Source: an uncultured Eubacteriales bacterium | Lineage (GTDB): Bacteria > Bacillota > Clostridia > Oscillospirales > CAG-272 | Length of the DNA stretch: 64,000 nucleotides | Reading direction: 5' to 3' | NCBI GenBank assembly: GCA_934393265.1 | Contig: CAKRQL010000004.1 | Coordinates: forward strand, 186,001 to 250,000 | Shown here: piece by piece, positions 1 to 8,218 of the stretch | Layout of the letters: each line of letters opens with the position of its first letter | Numbering within the stretch: the first letter of the stretch is position 1 | Position numbers and translations under genes: made by a program | The notes under the pieces: model-generated | Told to the model about the DNA's origin: nothing | Database searches by the model: none | The model's input: only the letters and a program-made list of their open reading frames with translations

Positions 1-79
1 GCTCTGCCTTGTCGACATAAGTTCTTCCGACGGAGATATTGTAAAAATAACCTTTTGATTATTCCGGATACACAAAACA

Positions 80-106
80 GGACCGCCCGAAAATTTCGGG
101 CGGTCC
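80..106 (-). terminator. Intrinsic terminator of the marR-ABC operon
   Basis: A perfect hairpin with 11-base arms (GGACCGCCCGA and its complement) lies about 50 bases past the stop of the second ABC subunit. Read on the minus strand it is followed by a T-rich run (TGTTTTGTG). I infer rho-independent termination of the exporter operon. The remaining bases 1-79 show no gene. Confidence 0.8.
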
Positions 107-154
107 CTATTAATACTGCGGCAATCATGATTGTGAATGATTGCCGTTTGATTC

Positions 155-2092
155 TTAATCAAGCTCTTTTATTCCGGTATAGAGCTCATAATACCTGCCA
201 TGCTTTTCAAGCAGCTCATCATGAGTACCGCGTTCTATTATCTCGCCGTGCTCAAGAACCATTATGGCGTTCGCATTGCGCACCGTTGAGAGCCTGTGAG
301 CTATTACGAATGTTGTCCTGTCTTTCATGAGTCTGTCCATACCATGCTCTATATGCCGCTCTGTTCTCGTGTCAACCGACGATGTGGCTTCATCAAGCAC
401 AAGTATAGGTGCCTTTGAAAGCGCGGCACGGGCAATATTCAGAAGCTGACGTTGACCCTGCGAGAGATTTGCGCCATCTCCCTCTATAACTGTGTCATAG
501 CCGTGCTCAAGGCGCATGATAAAGCTATGTGCGCTCGCGGTCTTTGCCGCCGCTATCACCTCGTCATCCGTAGCGTCGAGGCGCCCGTACCGTATATTTT
601 CGCGGATTGTCCCGGTGAAGAGGTGAGTATCCTGGAGGACCATTGCAATATTCTTGCGCAGATATTCCCGCTTATAACCCTTTATCGGGATTCCGTCTAT
701 AAGTATTTCACCGGAATTTATGTCATAGAAACGGTTAAGGAGATTTGTAATCGTTGTCTTCCCTGCTCCGGTTGAACCGACGAAAGCTATTTTCTGTCCT
801 GGCTTTGCATAAAGACTTATATTATGAAGTATGGTTTTGTCCGGAACATAGCCGAAGGTCACATCACGCATGACCACATTTCCGGTGATCGGATACTCTT
901 CCGTCTTGGGGAGGTCGGGTGCCTCCGGCTCCGCGTCGATAACATTGAACACACGCTCCGCACCGGCGAGCGCGGCGAAAATGGACGACATCTGCTGTGA
1001 TATCTGGTTTATCGGCATCGAGAAGTGCCGTGAATAATTTGCAAATACTGTGAGCGCACCGGGAGAAAACGAGCCTGTGCACATCAGCACCCCGCCGACA
1101 CCAACCGTGACAGCATAGCATATCTGACTGGCATTTCCGACTATCGGACCCATAACGCCGCCCCAGAACTGGGCAAAGAACTGCTTATCGCGGAGGTCCT
1201 CATTTATAAGATCAAACTCCTTTTCGCAGACTGTCTCATGGTTGAACACCTTTATAACCTTCTGCCCGCTTACGGTTTCCTCTATATAGCCGTTTACCGC
1301 GCCTATCGCCGCCTGCTGACTCACATAATACTTTGAAGAGCGTTTCGCTATGATATTCCCGAGGAACATGAAGAGCGGAACAAAGAGTACTGTTACAAGC
1401 GTCAGCCACAGGCTCGTTGTTATCATAAAGAGAAATGTACCGATAATGGTTATAACACCGCTCACTATCGAGGTAAGCGAGTTATTCAGCATGACGTCTA
1501 TATTATCTATATCGTTCGTAAAACGGCTCATTATCTCGCCCGTAGGGTGTCCGTCATAATACTTTACCGGGAGAGTCTGCAATTTTGAGAATAGGTCGTT
1601 TCGCAGCGCTTCAATGGAATTTTGCGAAACGGTCAGCATAAACCGCGCCTGAAGATACGAGGACAGTATCGAGACGATGTATATGACCGCAAGCACGCAG
1701 ACGGCGGTGAACACATAAGTCTCTATCCCGGGATTTTCAAATCCAATGATTTTTAAGAGCAAGTCATCGGCTATTTTCTCCGTCATACTGTATTCCGGCA
1801 TATTTCCGGTGACCTCATACGAAATGCGGTTTATTATCGGTGCGAGCATATATGAGCCGCAGAGCGATGTAACCGTAGTCAGCAGCATAAGAAAGAATAC
1901 ACCGACGAGTCTGAATTTATATTTCCCTATATATTTTAGCAGTCTGCCTACGGTTTTTCGTGCGTTTTGAGGTTTTCCTCCACCCATCACCCCGGGGCCA
2001 TGTCTGCCTCCCGGACCCGGACCGCGGCGGGCGCCGGGTGCCATAAGATCACTGTTATATCTTTTTTGAAGCTCCTCAAGAGTTCTTGCCAT
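155..2092 (-). CDS. ABC exporter half-transporter, catalytic-site subunit of a heterodimer
   Basis: A 645-residue type IV ABC exporter subunit: a Gly/Pro/Arg-rich cytoplasmic N-terminus (about residues 17-40), six predicted membrane helices, then a nucleotide-binding domain. The Walker A GSTGAGKTT (about residue 435), signature LSQGQ, Walker B ending in DEATSS and switch His in AHRLST are all canonical. It starts 3 bases after the preceding subunit's stop and has a strong AAAGGAGG site, so the pair is co-translated. Its partner at 2096-3832 has a degenerate Walker B and H-loop, as in asymmetric heterodimers such as TM287/288 or BmrCD. MarR control suggests drug or toxic-compound efflux; the substrate cannot be read from sequence. 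Confidence 0.93.
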   Translation of the reverse strand: MARTLEELQKRYNSDLMAPGARRGPGPGGRHGPGVMGGGKPQNARKTVGRLLKYIGKYKFRLVGVFFLMLLTTVTSLCGSYMLAPIINRISYEVTGNMPEYSMTEKIADDLLLKIIGFENPGIETYVFTAVCVLAVIYIVSILSSYLQARFMLTVSQNSIEALRNDLFSKLQTLPVKYYDGHPTGEIMSRFTNDIDNIDVMLNNSLTSIVSGVITIIGTFLFMITTSLWLTLVTVLFVPLFMFLGNIIAKRSSKYYVSQQAAIGAVNGYIEETVSGQKVIKVFNHETVCEKEFDLINEDLRDKQFFAQFWGGVMGPIVGNASQICYAVTVGVGGVLMCTGSFSPGALTVFANYSRHFSMPINQISQQMSSIFAALAGAERVFNVIDAEPEAPDLPKTEEYPITGNVVMRDVTFGYVPDKTILHNISLYAKPGQKIAFVGSTGAGKTTITNLLNRFYDINSGEILIDGIPIKGYKREYLRKNIAMVLQDTHLFTGTIRENIRYGRLDATDDEVIAAAKTASAHSFIMRLEHGYDTVIEGDGANLSQGQRQLLNIARAALSKAPILVLDEATSSVDTRTERHIEHGMDRLMKDRTTFVIAHRLSTVRNANAIMVLEHGEIIERGTHDELLEKHGRYYELYTGIKELD

Positions 2093-2095
2093 GCG

Positions 2096-3832
2096 TCACG
2101 CCTCCTTTCTGTCCATCTGTGATGAATATATCTCCTGGTATTCGGTATTGCATTCCATAAGCTCGTCATGGGTTCCGATACCCGTTATCTGCCCCTCATC
2201 CATCACTACTATCATATCTGCATCCCTGACCGACGATATTCTCTGCGCTATTATTATCTTTGTACAGTCCGGGAGATCCTCGCGGAATGCGTCGCGTATC
2301 TGTCGCTCAGTCGCCGTATCTACCGCACTTGTTGAATCGTCGAGTATCAGCACCTTTGGTTTTTTAAGAAGTGCGCGCGCGATGCAGAGGCGCTGCTTTT
2401 GTCCTCCCGAGACATTGGCACCTCCCTTTTCTATAACCGTATCGTATCCATCCTTGAAGGTAGAGATGAATTTATCCGCTGCCGCATGCTCTGACGCGGT
2501 TTTAATCTCCGCATCTGTCGCATTTTCGTCTCCCCAACGCAGGTTCTCTTTTATCGTGCCGGAGAATAGCGTGTTCTTCTGTAATACCATGCCGATACCG
2601 TCGCGCAAATGACGGAGAGAGTATTTACGCACGTCCGTACCGTCGACAAGCACAGCGCCGGAGTCCGTATCGTAAAGGCGCGGTATCAGCGAAACAAGCG
2701 TGGTCTTTCCGCTTCCCGTTGAGCCGATTATGCCGACTGTTGTTCCTGCGGGAATATGGAGATTTATATTTTTCAGAACCTCCTCGTCGCTGCTCTTGTA
2801 ATACCTGAATGAAACGTTTTTGAAATCAATGTCGCCATGCGTAACGGTTTTGTCGGGATATGCGGCATTTTCGTCGGATAAATCGAGCTGTTCGTCAAGG
2901 ACCTCGCATATTCTCTTTCCCGATGCCATTGCGCGCGAAGATGTCATAAGCAGAAACGCCACCATCATGAGCGACATGAGTATCTGGTTTACGTATGTTA
3001 TAAACGCCGAAAGGTCGCCTATTTCCATACCTCCGTCAAGCACTATTCCGTGCCCGAACCAGACAACGGCGATTATCGTTGCGTACATGAAGAAGTTAAG
3101 AATCGGTGAGGTTATAATCATTATCTTCATAGCACGCATACCGGCGTCCTTGAGATTGCGGTTTGCGGCTTCAAATTTTGTAACTTCGTAATCCTCACGT
3201 ACAAATGATTTAACGACCCGTACATTCGTGACGTTTTCGCGCACTGTGCTGTTCAGCGCGTCGATTTTTTTCTGCATTGCGCCGAACCTACCGAAAGCCG
3301 AGAAGATAGTAACCCCTATCGAAATGACAAGAAGCGGCATCGTCACGGCGAGAACAACCGAGAGTGACGGCTTCAGAATTATTGCCATTATAAGCCCGCC
3401 TATCATCATTCCCGGTGCACGGAGAGCGAGACGCAGTAGCATATTTACAAAATTCTGTAGCTGCGTTACATCGTTGGTAAGTCTCGTCACAAGAGAACTC
3501 GTCGAGAATCTGTCGATATTTGCAAATGAATAGCTCTGTATTTTTGCATAGGCGTCGCGCCGCAGGTCAGAGGCAAAATTAACCGATGCCTTACCGCCGA
3601 AGTACGCACCGCCGATGCCACCTGCCATCATAAGAACGGCAGTAAGTATCATCAGTGCACATATACCGATTATGCTTCCGGTATCACCGGGGTTTGCATT
3701 TTCGCCCATGTTTATAATTGCGGCAAGAAAGCGCGGCATAAGAATTTCGCCGATGACCTCCACTATCATACACAGCGGTCCGAGTATAAAATACGGAAGA
3801 TATGGCTTTATGTATTTGAACCATCTTTTCAA
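2096..3832 (-). CDS. ABC exporter half-transporter, degenerate-site subunit of a heterodimer
   Basis: A 578-residue exporter half with six predicted membrane helices followed by an ATPase domain. Walker A (GSTGSGKTT) and signature (VSGGQ) are normal, but the catalytic Glu after Walker B is Asp (LDDSTSA) and the switch His is Gln (AQRISS). This is the established pattern of the non-catalytic site in heterodimeric exporters. The start appears to be a TTG whose last two bases enter the marR stop (TTGA overlap), preceded by GGGGGTGA; no in-frame ATG lies nearby. It sits between marR and the catalytic subunit in one operon and should be read together with 155-2092 as one transporter. Confidence 0.92.
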   Translation of the reverse strand: MKRWFKYIKPYLPYFILGPLCMIVEVIGEILMPRFLAAIINMGENANPGDTGSIIGICALMILTAVLMMAGGIGGAYFGGKASVNFASDLRRDAYAKIQSYSFANIDRFSTSSLVTRLTNDVTQLQNFVNMLLRLALRAPGMMIGGLIMAIILKPSLSVVLAVTMPLLVISIGVTIFSAFGRFGAMQKKIDALNSTVRENVTNVRVVKSFVREDYEVTKFEAANRNLKDAGMRAMKIMIITSPILNFFMYATIIAVVWFGHGIVLDGGMEIGDLSAFITYVNQILMSLMMVAFLLMTSSRAMASGKRICEVLDEQLDLSDENAAYPDKTVTHGDIDFKNVSFRYYKSSDEEVLKNINLHIPAGTTVGIIGSTGSGKTTLVSLIPRLYDTDSGAVLVDGTDVRKYSLRHLRDGIGMVLQKNTLFSGTIKENLRWGDENATDAEIKTASEHAAADKFISTFKDGYDTVIEKGGANVSGGQKQRLCIARALLKKPKVLILDDSTSAVDTATERQIRDAFREDLPDCTKIIIAQRISSVRDADMIVVMDEGQITGIGTHDELMECNTEYQEIYSSQMDRKEA

Positions 3833-4305
3833 GTTGCATCACCCCCATTTTCTGACTTTGCATTGCAACTGCGCGATAACTCATTAAGATTTGACTTTAC
3901 CCGTTCGAGCGTCAGAATAAGCTTTTCAACCTCCGACTCATCGAGCCCCGCGAACATTTCGTGCTCGACCTCCGAGAAAACAACGCGCGAACGCTCGACT
4001 ATCAGTCTCCCGGACTCGGTTATTTCAATCTCGTTTATGCGGTTGTCCTCCCCGAGCTCGTGTCGTTTGATATATCCGTCGAGCTCAAGTTTTTGCAGCG
4101 TCCCGGTGACTGCCGCAGCCGATATTCCGAAGTGCTCGGCAAGCTGTTTCTGCGAGGTGCACTTCCCCTGCGTAAGGTACATCAACATTCTGTGCTGTGA
4201 CGGGTGAATAGACAACTCCTTTACCCGTGACTCTATCAATGCCCGATGCAGGCGGTTTACACGCATTATTTCTTTTACCGCATGCTCGGTTGTTTCAGGC
4301 TTCAT
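3829..4305 (-). CDS. MarR-family transcriptional regulator
   Basis: A 158-residue winged-helix protein. The central part (about residues 50-105) shows the MarR DNA-binding fold: a helix-turn-helix around SQKQLAEHFGIS, a recognition helix with AAVTGTLQKLE, and a wing containing the conserved D-R-I-N segment. It has a strong AAGGAGAG site and leads an operon with two ABC exporter genes. A perfect palindrome overlaps its promoter (4322-4341). The simplest reading is an autorepressor that releases the exporter operon when a toxic ligand binds. The ligand is unknown. Confidence 0.92.
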   Translation of the reverse strand: MKPETTEHAVKEIMRVNRLHRALIESRVKELSIHPSQHRMLMYLTQGKCTSQKQLAEHFGISAAAVTGTLQKLELDGYIKRHELGEDNRINEIEITESGRLIVERSRVVFSEVEHEMFAGLDESEVEKLILTLERVKSNLNELSRSCNAKSENGGDAT

Positions 4306-4321
4306 CAGCTTCTCTCCTTAA

Positions 4322-4341
4322 ATAGTTAACTACTTAACTAT
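4322..4341. promoter_or_regulatory. Putative MarR operator (perfect palindrome)
   Basis: A 20-base perfect inverted repeat with arms ATAGTTAA and TTAACTAT around CTAC. It touches the -10 box of the marR promoter and covers the expected transcription start, so a bound dimer would block initiation. MarR proteins typically bind palindromes of this length. That the neighbouring MarR binds here is inference. Confidence 0.75.
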
Positions 4342-4367
4342 TATACTCCGAAATTTTCTTTTGTCAA
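4340..4367 (-). promoter_or_regulatory. Sigma-A promoter of the marR-ABC operon
   Basis: On the minus strand TTGACA (4362-4367) is separated by 16 bases from TATAAT (4340-4345). Both boxes are consensus. The -10 box meets the palindromic operator by two bases, consistent with autoregulation. Confidence 0.8.
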
Positions 4368-4401
4368 CCGGAAAAAGAAAAAAATATTGACGGAATTTCT
4401 C

Positions 4402-4430
4402 TTGTTTTTCAGTGCTTTCCATGTTAGAAT
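4402..4430 (+). promoter_or_regulatory. Promoter of the Nudix gene
   Basis: TTGTTT (4402-4407), a 17-base spacer and TAGAAT (4425-4430), with TG one base upstream of the -10 as an extended -10 element. An in-frame ATG at 4412 lies inside this promoter, which supports choosing the ATG at 4454 as the real start. Confidence 0.55.
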
Positions 4431-4453
4431 ATAACCAAGACGGAGGTGTCGGC

Positions 4454-4927
4454 ATGTACAATACGACGTTATGCTATATAGAGCGGGACGGCGCATACCT
4501 TATGCTCCACAGAGTAAAAAAGGAAAATGACATAAACCGCGATAAATGGGTCGGAATAGGTGGCAAGTTTGAAGTCGGAGAGAGCCCGCATGAATGTGCT
4601 GCACGTGAGATTTCGGAGGAAACCGGGTTGACGCCGACGAAGCTTGATTATCGAGGGATAGTCACCTTTTATCCTGTGGAAGCTCCGGAAAATTACGAGC
4701 TTATGCACCTTTTTACCTGTACAGAGTACACCGGCAGGCTTCGGAATGACTGTAACGAAGGGGTGCTTGAATTTTACCCGAAATCAAAGCTTCACGAGCT
4801 CCCGATGTGGGAGGGAGACGCAATATTCCTCCGTCTGCTCGATACAGAGCCGCGTTTCTTCTCACTTAAACTCGTCTATGACCATGGTCGGCTTGTTTCT
4901 CATAAAATCGAATACTGTAGTATGTGA
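4454..4927 (+). CDS. Nudix hydrolase, MutT-like (probable 8-oxo-dGTP diphosphatase)
   Basis: A 157-residue protein with a complete Nudix box: Gly, then Glu, then REISEETG, fitting GX5EX7REUXEEXGU at about residues 37-59. The metal-binding REXXEE core is intact. The N-terminal strand (LCYIERDGAYLMLHR) and the surroundings resemble Firmicutes 8-oxo-dGTP diphosphatases that clean oxidised nucleotides from the pool, although Nudix substrate assignment from sequence is uncertain. The start at 4454 has CGGAGG at good spacing; the upstream ATG at 4412 falls in the promoter. It is monocistronic and converges on the PBP gene. Confidence 0.85.
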   Translation: MYNTTLCYIERDGAYLMLHRVKKENDINRDKWVGIGGKFEVGESPHECAAREISEETGLTPTKLDYRGIVTFYPVEAPENYELMHLFTCTEYTGRLRNDCNEGVLEFYPKSKLHELPMWEGDAIFLRLLDTEPRFFSLKLVYDHGRLVSHKIEYCSM

Positions 4928-4942
4928 TAACTGATCAGGGAA

Positions 4943-4979
4943 AACGGGGCTGCGCCGAATGTCGCAACCACGTTTTTTT
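4943..4979. terminator. Terminator between the Nudix and PBP genes
   Basis: Imperfect 12-base arms (4943-4954 and 4963-4974, two mismatches) with an 8-base loop are followed on the plus strand by seven T. It sits directly after the Nudix stop and its T-run touches the PBP stop codon, so it serves the plus strand and possibly both directions. Confidence 0.7.
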
Positions 4980-7377
4980 ATTCCTCATGTTCCGAATATC
5001 CGTCCGAATGAATATAGCAGTAGCTGTTGTATTGCTTTTTTCTTTTTCCGCGCCCGACATATACCCCATCCGGAATAGTGTAAATGTAATAAGGTATGTC
5101 GTAACTGTCTCCGGCTTTTGCACCATCCGGCAGAGCATAATAGGCATATTCCGCGTCTGTTACCGTTATTTCACACGGAAATTTACGCTCCGGAACCTTT
5201 ACGAGTGATATAGGCACAAGATATTCATCGGGACAGCACGGGCAGGCTATCGCGGAGGTGAGTGTATCGTAAAGAACGGTTATATGCGTGTCACACTCCT
5301 CCGTCGGCTCCGTCCCCGGAATAAAGTATCCGTCCTCTGTTCTCTCTCCGCGTGGGTCGAGAGCGCAAGATACGGTGCACCGCTTTCCCGAGTCACGGCA
5401 GAATTCTGCATGCACCAGCCCATCGGTAGAAAAGCACCTCGGCGCAGAGTCGTCAATAGCCATGTTGTGCAGAGAACACATTACATCATCCCACAAAGCG
5501 ACATGTGAGCGCGACAGCCTGCCAAGTGAGCGCGGCTCGCGCTCTCCCGCATATCCGCACCATATTCCGGCTGTATAATACGGTGTGAAGCCTATAAACA
5601 GTCTGTCAAGATCCCCTCCGCTCGTTCCGGTTTTTCCGGCTGTGTCAACACTGTATTTCAGGCGTACTCCGGCGGCCGTCCCGAATTCTGTCACACCCGA
5701 AAGCGCCTGACACATCACACGCGCAGCCTCTTCACTATAAATTCGTTTTTTTGTTGGTTTATTTTCGAGCAGAATGTTTCCATCAAAATCGCTGACGCTA
5801 TAGTAGGATATGTCGCTGCCTATTGAGCCGTCGCCCGGAAAGACAGTATATGCATGTGTCAACTCACGCAGCGGGAGCCCGTCTGTAAGCTGACCGAGCG
5901 CTAATGGCGCCGTTGCGATGTCGGTAAGCTTTCTGCCATTGCTGTCTTGCTTTTCGTTTACAAGCGTTGTAAAGCCGAAATCATTATTCAGGTCTCTGTA
6001 AATCTGCGGAAGCCCTCGCAGCTGTGAGAGCTTCAGTGCAACTGTGTTTTTGGATTTTGCGAGAGCGTCGCGCACGGTTATAAGACCGTCGTACACATCC
6101 GGCGAATTGTGAGGATACGGTGTCATGCTTGCCGCCGTAAAGCTCTGCGGAACATCGTCAAAGACCTCTGCTACACTTATCCGGCGGCTGTCTATAAGCG
6201 GCGCGTAAAGTGCGAGAGGCTTCAGAGATGAGCCCGGTGTGTGTGGTATTATCGCGTGATTAGCGAGCTTGTTTCCGCCCTTTACGCCACACTGCCCGAT
6301 TATGCCGACAAGCTCCCCGGTAGAGGAATCCGAAACCGACATTGCAATCTGTAATCCGTCCGAAATCTCGTCCGGCAGGTTTCTCTCATCCGTGAAGAAT
6401 TTTTCAAGTATCTCCTGTACCTCCGGATTTTCGGTGGTTATAATCTTCAGCCCTCCGCATTCAAGGAGAGTCCGGGCTGCCCCCTCGCTCATTCCTCTGC
6501 GGGACATCAGGTCCCGTACTATATCCGTACATACCGTTTCAATAAACCACGAATTTACTTTATAGCCGTGCTCCCCGCGCTCGGAAAGTGTGAGCGGCAC
6601 ATCGCATGCGCTGTTATATTCTTCTTCCGTGATCTCACCGCAGTCAAGCATTGTATAAAGAACCGTGTTTCTTTTTTTTACACATTCCTCGGGATTTATA
6701 TAAGGGTTATATTTTGTCGGGGCGTTTGTTATTCCTACAAGCGTTGCCGCCTCTGCAAGTGTGAGCTCTGCGGGTTCTTTCCCGAAATAAATATATGCCG
6801 CTCGTCCGACACCCACCGTGTTTTCGCCGAGAGGAACTATATTCATATAAACCTCGAGTATCTCGGATTTTGTATGCCTGCGCTCAAGCCTCACAGCGCG
6901 TATGATCTCGCTGAGTTTTCGATTAACGGTGCGCTCGCTGTCCCCGCTGATATTCTTTATAACCTGCTGTGTTATGGTTGAGCCCCCGTAGCTCGACCTG
7001 CCGGTAATGTATCCGAGCGCGGCGCCGGCAAGCCGCTTCACATCAAAGCCACCGTGGGAATAGAACCTCCTGTCCTCCGCAGATACAAACGCCTTTTTCA
7101 GCGTTTCCGGGATTTCTTCTTCCGGATACCACGTTTTCTTTCCGTCGGCGAGCGAAAGCTCCCCAATCTGCGTCTCCTCTCCGTTTACGACAGCAAAGAA
7201 CGTAGTTATGTTTCCGCTCTTCGCCGCCTGAAAGAGAAGCTCATCTCTTTCGCTGTCGACATGACGCGCGGAAAAAACGCAGATAAATACCGCCGATGCA
7301 GCCATAAGTGTCGCTGTAACGGCAATAACTATTGCCAATACTTTTATAAATCCGGAAGCGCGCCTTTCTTTTTTCAT
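4978..7377 (-). CDS. Class A penicillin-binding protein (PBP1A-like transglycosylase/transpeptidase)
   Basis: A 799-residue bifunctional peptidoglycan synthase. It has a short basic N-terminus and one membrane anchor (about residues 10-35), then a GT51 glycosyltransferase domain with EDRRFYSHGG and GGSTITQQ, which polymerises lipid II. The transpeptidase domain carries the three active-site motifs SSLK, SKN and KTGTSGG. The C-terminal region is Cys-rich (pairs near SGKRCTVSC and ACPCCPD), suggesting extracellular disulfides or metal binding. The ATG at 7377 is preferred because the longer frame to 7404 lies within an upstream hairpin. Its Shine-Dalgarno GGGGG forms part of that hairpin (7386-7426), which may limit translation. 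Confidence 0.92.
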   Translation of the reverse strand: MKKERRASGFIKVLAIVIAVTATLMAASAVFICVFSARHVDSERDELLFQAAKSGNITTFFAVVNGEETQIGELSLADGKKTWYPEEEIPETLKKAFVSAEDRRFYSHGGFDVKRLAGAALGYITGRSSYGGSTITQQVIKNISGDSERTVNRKLSEIIRAVRLERRHTKSEILEVYMNIVPLGENTVGVGRAAYIYFGKEPAELTLAEAATLVGITNAPTKYNPYINPEECVKKRNTVLYTMLDCGEITEEEYNSACDVPLTLSERGEHGYKVNSWFIETVCTDIVRDLMSRRGMSEGAARTLLECGGLKIITTENPEVQEILEKFFTDERNLPDEISDGLQIAMSVSDSSTGELVGIIGQCGVKGGNKLANHAIIPHTPGSSLKPLALYAPLIDSRRISVAEVFDDVPQSFTAASMTPYPHNSPDVYDGLITVRDALAKSKNTVALKLSQLRGLPQIYRDLNNDFGFTTLVNEKQDSNGRKLTDIATAPLALGQLTDGLPLRELTHAYTVFPGDGSIGSDISYYSVSDFDGNILLENKPTKKRIYSEEAARVMCQALSGVTEFGTAAGVRLKYSVDTAGKTGTSGGDLDRLFIGFTPYYTAGIWCGYAGEREPRSLGRLSRSHVALWDDVMCSLHNMAIDDSAPRCFSTDGLVHAEFCRDSGKRCTVSCALDPRGERTEDGYFIPGTEPTEECDTHITVLYDTLTSAIACPCCPDEYLVPISLVKVPERKFPCEITVTDAEYAYYALPDGAKAGDSYDIPYYIYTIPDGVYVGRGKRKKQYNSYCYIHSDGYSEHEE

Positions 7378-7385
7378 AAAAATAC

Positions 7386-7426
7386 CCCCACGGACAGCAG
7401 TCATTTTAATCTTGCCAACCGTGGGG
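7386..7426 (-). terminator. Hairpin between truA and the PBP gene: terminator and possible RBS-sequestering leader
   Basis: Arms CCCCACGG (7419-7426) and CCGTGGGG (7386-7393) enclose a 25-base loop and are followed on the minus strand by GTATTTTT and then the PBP start codon at 7377. It lies 40 bases past the truA stop, so it can terminate the ecf-truA operon. The 3-prime arm also contains the only Shine-Dalgarno candidate (GGGGG) for the PBP gene. A TATAAT (7429-7434, minus) just upstream could drive PBP transcription, which would trim the upper arm. Confidence 0.6.
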
Positions 7427-7467
7427 TTATTATATGCCGGTAAATTTGCGGAATAACAGGAAAATTT

Positions 7468-8211
7468 TCAATAGAATACGCGATTAAGATACAGACCGTC
7501 CGGCGGCGCCGTGGTTCCGGCTGAGGCGCGATCTTTCGCGTCAAGTATGTGCGGTATATCCTCCGGCTCCATTCTGCCGAATGCAATATCCGTAAGCGTA
7601 CCCACAATTATTCTGACCATGTTGTAAAGAAATCCGTCGGCTGATACCGTTACCTTTATTATACCTCCGTCGCGCGATACGTCAAGAGATGTGACCGTCC
7701 GCACGGCGTCGGTTATCCGCGAGCCCTCAGACATAAAGGAAGTGAAATCGTGCTTGCCTACTATATGTTCCGCTGCTCGCTTCATACGCAAAAGACCGTT
7801 ATCATCGATTTTCCGCGGCAGGTGCCATGCGTAGCCGACAAGAAACGGGTCGCGCGCGCTTTCGTTCAGTATCTTATAAACATACTCCTTCCCCCGGGCA
7901 GCATAGCGCGGGTGAAACCCGGGGTCGCACCGTTCGGTGTAAAATATCGAAATATCCTCCGGCAAAAACTGCTGTGAAGCCATCGGGAGCTTATCCGGGG
8001 GTATGTCAGCACCGTCTGTCTCTATCGTTATGCAAAATTCAATGGCATGAACCCCGGCATCGGTACGAGAGCATCCGGTGACCTGTACGGGAGCACCGAA
8101 AAGCGACGAGAGCGACGATGTCAGCTCTCCCTGCACAGTGCGGAGCCCCTTCTGCGCCTGAAACCCGTGAAAACGGCGACCGGAGTATTTTATTTTCGCA
8201 AAGTATTTCAT
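7468..8211 (-). CDS. truA: tRNA pseudouridine(38-40) synthase TruA
   Basis: A 247-residue pseudouridine synthase that isomerises U38-U40 in the anticodon arm of many tRNAs. The catalytic Asp is in the signature GCSRTDAGVHA, about 50 residues in. The N-terminus (KYFAKIKYSGRRFHGFQ) and the region around YKILNESARDPF are typical of the family. I chose the ATG at 8211 because GAGG precedes it and this gives the usual length; the longer frame would run back into ecfT. It is the last gene of the ecfA1-ecfA2-ecfT-truA cluster, an arrangement common in Firmicutes. Confidence 0.96.
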   Translation of the reverse strand: MKYFAKIKYSGRRFHGFQAQKGLRTVQGELTSSLSSLFGAPVQVTGCSRTDAGVHAIEFCITIETDGADIPPDKLPMASQQFLPEDISIFYTERCDPGFHPRYAARGKEYVYKILNESARDPFLVGYAWHLPRKIDDNGLLRMKRAAEHIVGKHDFTSFMSEGSRITDAVRTVTSLDVSRDGGIIKVTVSADGFLYNMVRIIVGTLTDIAFGRMEPEDIPHILDAKDRASAGTTAPPDGLYLNRVFY

Positions 8212-8218
8212 GAAAACC

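Noticed and set aside
4412..4453. Longer N-terminus for the Nudix protein starting at ATG 4412
   Set aside because: This ATG lies between the -35 and -10 boxes; the ATG at 4454 has a proper CGGAGG site.
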